From Gammaproteobacteria bacterium (GTDB taxonomy: Bacteria > Pseudomonadota > Gammaproteobacteria > Pseudomonadales > Pseudohongiellaceae): DNA of 11,099 nucleotides. Each line of letters begins with the position of its first letter. Positions within the stretch are counted from its first letter, which is position 1. Shown here one piece after another: positions 8,150 through 11,099 of the stretch. The translations under genes were made by a program, and so were the position numbers. The stretch is from the NCBI GenBank assembly GCA_016762995.1, contig JAESUT010000020.1, forward strand, positions 7,859-18,957, written 5' to 3'. Below the pieces are notes generated by a model. The model was given only the letters and a program-made list of their open reading frames with translations. It was not told the origin of the DNA and did no database searches.

Positions 8150-9283
8150 ATGCTATTCGTGAATTCATTTAACTCGACTACTCGGCAAATGTGCGCAGCC
8201 GCACTCCTTTCGATCCTAACCGCCTGTGGCGGAGAACCCCAATCAACAAGTTCTAGTGCGCAGAGCAGCGTGCAAGAACAAACAGTTTATGAATGGAAGT
8301 TGATTACATCTTGGCCAAAAAACCTACCTGCGCTCGGAACCTCCCCTGAGCACTTCGCCGATATCGTCGAGAAGATGAGCAATGGGCGCATGCGCATTCG
8401 CGTATACGGTGCCAACGAACTAGTTGGTGGCCTCGAAGTATTCGATGCCGTGTCCCAGGGCGTAGCTGAGATAGGCCACACCGGCGCTTACTATTGGCAG
8501 GGTAAGATTCCCAGCACGCCTTTCTTCTCCACAATTCCCTTCGGTCTAACAGGCACGGAGATGAACGCCTGGCTTAGCTATGGTGGCGGCAATGAGCTAT
8601 GGCAGGAAATCTACGCCCCCTTCAATTTAATTCCCATGCGCGGCGGCAACTCCGGCACTCAGATGTTTGGCTGGTTCAATAAAGAGATTAATTCCCTCGA
8701 TGATTTACAAGGGTTAAAAATGAGAATCCCGGGCCTCGGCGGCGAAGTATTTAGACGCGCCGGAGGGGTTCCGGTCACTATGCAGGTCAGCGAGGTGTTT
8801 ACTGCCATGCAGACCGGTGCACTCGACGCGACAGAATTCGTAAGTCCGTATAACGACATGGCCGCTGGATACCATACCGTTGCCGACTATTATTACTATC
8901 CTGGCTGGCACGAGCCCGGTTCGACTCTAGAGACCATCTTCAACAAGTCTGCGTTCGAGGCCCTTCCCGAAGACCTTCAGGAAATTCTCAAGGCAGGCAC
9001 CGAGGTAATGAATCAGCTCTTAATGGACGAGCTCACTGCGAAAAATAATGAAGCACTACGTGTCTTGGTTGAGGAGCATGGCGTAGAATTAAGAAAGCTA
9101 CCCGATGACGTGCTCATTGAGCTTCGAGACATTTCCAATCAGGTCGTTGCCGAACTCGCCCAGACCGATGAGGTCACCCGCCGCATCTATGACTCGTATA
9201 AAAGTTTTCAGGCAGGCGTAGAAAATTATCACAGCATTGCAGAAGACGCCTATGTCGAAGCGCGTAAGCTACCGAACAAGTAG
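8150..9283 (+). CDS. dctP: TRAP transporter substrate-binding lipoprotein (DctP family, FcbT1-like)
   Basis: The 377-residue protein is the extracytoplasmic receptor of a tripartite ATP-independent periplasmic (TRAP) transporter, which captures organic acids and hands them to a Na+-driven DctQM permease. The N-terminus is a lipoprotein signal: hydrophobic AALLSILTAC with lipobox LTAC and lipidated Cys26, then a Ser/Gln-rich linker (about 30-45). The mature part starts VYEWKLITSWPKNLPALG, and has VFDAVSQGVAEIGH, the ligand-carboxylate Arg192 in MRIPGLGGE (191-199), ALDATEFVSPYND and YYPGWHEPG (WHEPG 253-257). These fit the DctP subgroup annotated as mannitol/chloroaromatic-type (COG4663, FcbT1), many of whose members bind 2-oxo or hydroxy acids; the actual ligand cannot be read from sequence. 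Lipid anchoring is less usual, as most Gram-negative TRAP receptors are free in the periplasm. No dctQ is in the window, and the only permease trace is the broken dctM on the opposite strand. It lies 35 bases after uvrD. Confidence 0.93.
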   Translation: MLFVNSFNSTTRQMCAAALLSILTACGGEPQSTSSSAQSSVQEQTVYEWKLITSWPKNLPALGTSPEHFADIVEKMSNGRMRIRVYGANELVGGLEVFDAVSQGVAEIGHTGAYYWQGKIPSTPFFSTIPFGLTGTEMNAWLSYGGGNELWQEIYAPFNLIPMRGGNSGTQMFGWFNKEINSLDDLQGLKMRIPGLGGEVFRRAGGVPVTMQVSEVFTAMQTGALDATEFVSPYNDMAAGYHTVADYYYYPGWHEPGSTLETIFNKSAFEALPEDLQEILKAGTEVMNQLLMDELTAKNNEALRVLVEEHGVELRKLPDDVLIELRDISNQVVAELAQTDEVTRRIYDSYKSFQAGVENYHSIAEDAYVEARKLPNK

Positions 9284-9304
9284 ATACTCAGAGTAGAGTC
9301 AGAC

Positions 9305-9694
9305 TTATCTTGGAATAGGCCTCGGATTGCCCTGCTCATCTATCGCAACAAAGACGAACAAGCCATCCGCCATCTTTGTAGGCTTGTCATCGATACAGAT
9401 GTTGGAAGTCCAAACTTCCACTTTAATATGCACTGAAGTATTCCCGGTTTTGGCAACTTCTGTGTAGCAACTGACCGTTGCGCCCACCTGTACCGGACTA
9501 ATAAAGTGCACGTTCTCAATGGCAACCGTCACCGAGCGACCACGAGTTGCCATCTTGCTCGCGATGCCTGCCGCCAAATCCATCTGCGACACCAGCCAAC
9601 CACCGAAGATATCACCATTCGCATTCGTGTCTTTCGGCATGGCAAGAGTTTGTAATGCCAGTTCACCAACAGGACCTGTTTCATTGCCGCTCAT
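9305..9694 (-). CDS. yciA: YciA-type hotdog-fold acyl-CoA thioesterase
   Basis: The 129-residue protein belongs to the YciA branch of hotdog acyl-CoA thioesterases, which hydrolyse a broad range of acyl-CoAs in the cytoplasm to free acid and CoA, typically as a hexamer. The family signature LAMPKDTNANGDIFGGWLVSQMD runs from residue 17 to 39. Asn24 and Asp28 in it are the likely catalytic positions (the Asp corresponds to the YciA active-site Asp), and GGW (31-33) is the CoA-side turn. VTVAIENVHFISPVQVG (about 55-71) and the ending VAIDEQGNPRPIP match YciA layout. The ATG is supported by AGGA seven bases away. It is convergent with dctP (21 bases between stops) and lies 45 bases downstream of the dctM remnant on the same strand, so it was probably once co-transcribed with that permease. 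Thirteen bases spanning ribosome site and ATG (GGAAATAATTATG) are identical to those of dctP. Confidence 0.93.
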   Translation of the reverse strand: MSGNETGPVGELALQTLAMPKDTNANGDIFGGWLVSQMDLAAGIASKMATRGRSVTVAIENVHFISPVQVGATVSCYTEVAKTGNTSVHIKVEVWTSNICIDDKPTKMADGLFVFVAIDEQGNPRPIPR

Positions 9695-9739
9695 AATTAT
9701 TTCCTAAGTAAAGTGTCAACAGCAATGTGGCTGTCTAAA

Positions 9740-9913
9740 TCAAAGTACCGAAGGCAGCCAAGTTACCAATGCAGGTTGCAGCGCAAGCAACAACAACAGT
9801 GCAAGCTGTATAACAACGAAAGGTGCAACACCTCGATAAATTTCGCTGGTTTTAATTTCGGCTGGAGCGACACTTCGCAAGTAAAAAAGAGAGAAGCCAA
9901 AAAGCAGACTCAA
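9740..9913 (-). pseudogene. dctM: 3' end of TRAP transporter large permease DctM; 5' part missing
   Basis: On the minus strand, from about 9913 down to a TGA at 9740-9742, the frame encodes FGFSLFYLRSVAPAEI, then KTSEIYRGVAPFVV and a hydrophobic stretch ending TWLPSVL. This is the characteristic C-terminus of the COG4664 (FcbT3-like) DctM permease: a conserved loop after PPFGF, the IYRGV/PF segment, and the last membrane helix. It is the permease type that partners FcbT1-like receptors such as the one at 8150. The frame stays open upstream to 9979, but residues before LSLLFGF no longer look like the family, where NLQTSFLTPPFGF-like sequence is expected; the two prolines are read as leucines. 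Either the gene has decayed or it is cut by the compositional junction a few dozen bases upstream. A full DctM has more than 400 residues; only about 57 remain. It precedes yciA in the same direction. Confidence 0.72.
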
Positions 9914-9979
9914 GCATCTGGAGCATCTAAAAAGGCGCAATGCCAAAGGGTTTCTAAACAAATATTTTTCTTTGATTTT
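9914..9979. other. Junction between bacterial-type and AT-rich archaeal-type sequence
   Basis: G+C is 27 of 60 at 9901-9960 and 12 of 60 at 9961-10020, after values around one half further left. The dctM frame stops resembling its family at about 9914, and the peroxiredoxin gene ends at 9980. No insertion-sequence ends, tRNA, integrase or target-site duplication are visible here; the only repeat is AGCATCT twice (9914-9919 region and 9923-9928 region), two bases apart. Confidence 0.55.
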
Positions 9980-10444
9980 TTATTTTACGCTTGAATAAGC
10001 TTCTAAAACTTCTTTTGAATGGCCTTTTGCCTTTACTTTCTCAAAAACCTTGAAGATCTTTCCATTTTCATTGACCAAAAACGTACTTCGACTGATACCC
10101 ATGTACTCTCTTCCCATAAACTTCTTTTTACCCCAAACACCAAATAATTTTGAAACTGTTGTCTTAGTATCTGCAAGTAAGACATAAGGAATTTTCATTT
10201 TATCACAAAATTTTTTATGAGATTCTACATCGTCCTTACTTATACCAACAATTTCAATGCCTGCTTTCTGAAATTTTTTGTAATCTTTGGAGAATTCGTC
10301 TGCCTCAATAGTACAGCCTGGGGTAAAGTCCCTAGGATAAAAATAGATTACACATTTTTTCCCTTTAAGGTCACTTGATTTAACAACACTCCCATTTGCA
10401 TCACTTAACTCAAATTTTGGCAAGGATGAATTTTCTGCAATCAT
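9980..10444 (-). CDS. bcp: Peroxiredoxin, Bcp/PrxQ family
   Basis: This 154-residue thiol peroxidase would reduce H2O2 and organic hydroperoxides in the cytoplasm using thioredoxin-like donors. The AhpC/TSA thioredoxin fold is shown by FELSDANG near the start, VIYFYPRDFTPGCTIEADEF with peroxidatic Cys44 and Thr41, and Arg119 in ISRSTFLV, which completes the active site. The Cys five residues after the peroxidatic one, the resolving Cys in E. coli Bcp, is Asp49 here. Cys80 lies 36 residues after Cys44, the spacing I recall for the alternative PrxQ pair (Cys47/Cys83 in the Xylella enzyme), so Cys80 is the likely resolving residue. The protein is Lys-rich, and its DNA is far richer in A+T than the genes to the left. 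No Shine-Dalgarno precedes the ATG; a TATA-like stretch is centred 29 bases upstream, as in leaderless archaeal genes. It diverges from the aquaporin gene. Archaeal (Thaumarchaeota) origin is probable, not proven. Confidence 0.93.
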   Translation of the reverse strand: MIAENSSLPKFELSDANGSVVKSSDLKGKKCVIYFYPRDFTPGCTIEADEFSKDYKKFQKAGIEIVGISKDDVESHKKFCDKMKIPYVLLADTKTTVSKLFGVWGKKKFMGREYMGISRSTFLVNENGKIFKVFEKVKAKGHSKEVLEAYSSVK

Positions 10445-10467
10445 ATTAACACAAGTTGAAAATACCC

Positions 10468-10478
10468 TATTAATTATT
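10468..10478 (-). promoter_or_regulatory. bcp: TATA-like box for the peroxiredoxin gene
   Basis: Read on the minus strand this is AATAATTAATA, centred 29 bases before the ATG at 10444. That is the spacing expected for an archaeal TATA box driving a leaderless transcript. The region is AT-rich throughout, so chance matches are common. Confidence 0.35.
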
Positions 10479-10491
10479 CTATATTTGCTGG

Positions 10492-10499
10492 ATAAAATT
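10492..10499 (+). promoter_or_regulatory. TATA-like box for the aquaporin gene
   Basis: ATAAAATT is centred about 29 bases before the ATG at 10525, again the leaderless archaeal spacing. That ATG is one frame away from the aquaporin reading frame, which bears on where the gene starts. Confidence 0.33.
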
Positions 10500-10528
10500 C
10501 GAATGTTTTAAATGGAACTTGAAAATGG

Positions 10529-11099
10529 TTGACTTCATTGGTTAACCCTCGTAATTGGTTTGCAGAAGCTATAGCAACGTATGCTCTAGTATTCTTTGGA
10601 CCTCTTGCTATAATATTGTCTGTTGTAGCTTTTGGTGATGGCTTGTCAATCGAGTCAATTATTATGATTTCTTTAGCTCATGGTGCTGCAATTGGCTTGA
10701 TGGTCTATGCATTTGGACACATATCGGGGGCTCACATCAATCCAGCTGTGACTATACCAATGATGATTACAAAAAGAATTAGTGTTGCTGATGGAATTGG
10801 ATACATAATTTTCCAATTGATTGGGGCAGTAGTTGCTGCATTCTCACTTAAAGCTATTTTGCCAGAGATTGGTGCTAAAGTAAACTTTGGTACACAGGGT
10901 GGACCTAGCGAACTATTAAACAATAGTGTAATGGCTGGCATCACAGTAGAAATAATTTTAACATTCTTCCTTGTAACAGTAATCTTCCTTACAGCTGTTC
11001 ACAAAAAAGCTCCTGCGGGTATACATGGAATTTCAATTGGAGGAATGGTCTTTTTACTCCACTTGGTAGGTGTACCATTAACTGGTGCATCTATGAATC
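10529..11099 (+). CDS. Aquaporin / MIP-family channel, N-terminal ~190 residues (runs off window end)
   Basis: This is a membrane channel of the major intrinsic protein family, passing water or small neutral solutes. The frame encodes FAEAIATYALVFFGP (first helix with the conserved Glu), FGHISGAHINPAVT with the first NPA motif at 71-73, GTQGGPSELLNNS in the third extracellular loop, and LLHLVGVPLTGASMN, which is cut exactly at the Asn of the second NPA box (residue 190). The last membrane helix lies outside. Filter positions aligned to E. coli AqpZ are His51 (usually Phe), His178 (as AqpZ His174) and Ala187 (Thr183). The in-frame start is uncertain: a stop at 10520-10522 leaves only TTG codons (10529, 10538), while the nearby ATG at 10525 is in another frame that ends at 10545. 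Skipping one base between them would fuse MVDFI to VNPRNWFAEA, so a single-base error or true frameshift is possible. Low GC and lack of a Shine-Dalgarno match the divergent peroxiredoxin gene. It is likely archaeal. Confidence 0.9.
   Translation, partial: MTSLVNPRNWFAEAIATYALVFFGPLAIILSVVAFGDGLSIESIIMISLAHGAAIGLMVYAFGHISGAHINPAVTIPMMITKRISVADGIGYIIFQLIGAVVAAFSLKAILPEIGAKVNFGTQGGPSELLNNSVMAGITVEIILTFFLVTVIFLTAVHKKAPAGIHGISIGGMVFLLHLVGVPLTGASMN

Noticed and set aside
9713..9994. 93-codon plus-strand frame rich in Gln, Lys and Ser
   Set aside because: It is antisense to the dctM remnant, crosses the composition junction, and its low-complexity sequence resembles no family I know.
10732..10944. 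70-codon frame antisense to the aquaporin
   Set aside because: It lies inside clearly coding aquaporin sequence with the first NPA motif on the other strand.
1..11099. CRISPR arrays, tRNA/rRNA genes, transposases, integrases, toxin-antitoxin or defence genes
   Set aside because: No regularly spaced repeats, cloverleaf-like sequence or proteins of these families are visible; all sizeable genes are accounted for by housekeeping or transport families.

Overview
The window looks like two pieces of DNA joined near position 9,960. From 1 to about 9,955 it is a gammaproteobacterial chromosome of intermediate GC (a hand count gives 34 of 60 G+C at 8401-8460). SpoT, RecG, UbiA, UvrD, GcdH and YciA-type proteins all closely resemble gammaproteobacterial forms, and the order spoT-ridA-recG-ubiA resembles the spoT/recG neighbourhood of Pseudomonas-like genomes. 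From about 9,960 to the end the DNA is much richer in A+T (16 of 60 G+C at 10141-10200, 20 of 60 at 10801-10860). It carries a peroxiredoxin and an aquaporin without Shine-Dalgarno sites but with TATA-like boxes about 29 bases before their probable starts. That style, and the look of the proteins, suggests a marine ammonia-oxidising archaeon (Nitrosopumilus-like Thaumarchaeota). This assignment is an inference.

Layout: 1-666 is the 3' end of spoT (stringent-response synthetase/hydrolase), then ridA (681-1064), recG (1251-3368) and ubiA (3495-4409), all on the plus strand. A hairpin at 4417-4462 separates ubiA from the convergent glutaryl-CoA dehydrogenase gene gcdH (4478-5665, minus). A 241-base divergent region leads to uvrD (5907-8114, plus). 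It is followed 35 bases later by a TRAP-transporter substrate-binding lipoprotein gene, dctP (8150-9283). On the opposite strand lie a YciA-type acyl-CoA thioesterase (9305-9694) and, upstream of it, the last ~57 codons of a TRAP large permease (dctM, about 9740-9913) whose 5' part is missing. The AT-rich segment then has bcp/prxQ (9980-10444, minus) diverging from an aquaporin gene (about 10529 to the window end, plus, incomplete).

The bacterial part is mostly housekeeping: ppGpp metabolism (SpoT), enamine/imine detoxification (RidA), replication-fork and repair helicases (RecG, UvrD), ubiquinone synthesis (UbiA), and lysine/tryptophan/aromatic catabolism through glutaryl-CoA (GcdH, which passes electrons to ubiquinone via ETF). 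A TRAP organic-acid uptake system is split over both strands. I did not find a new defence, CRISPR or RNA system. The points most worth checking are the compositional junction with its broken dctM, the unsettled aquaporin start (possible one-base error), its unusual predicted selectivity filter, and a weak LexA-like site before recG. No gene-free stretch exceeds 300 bases.
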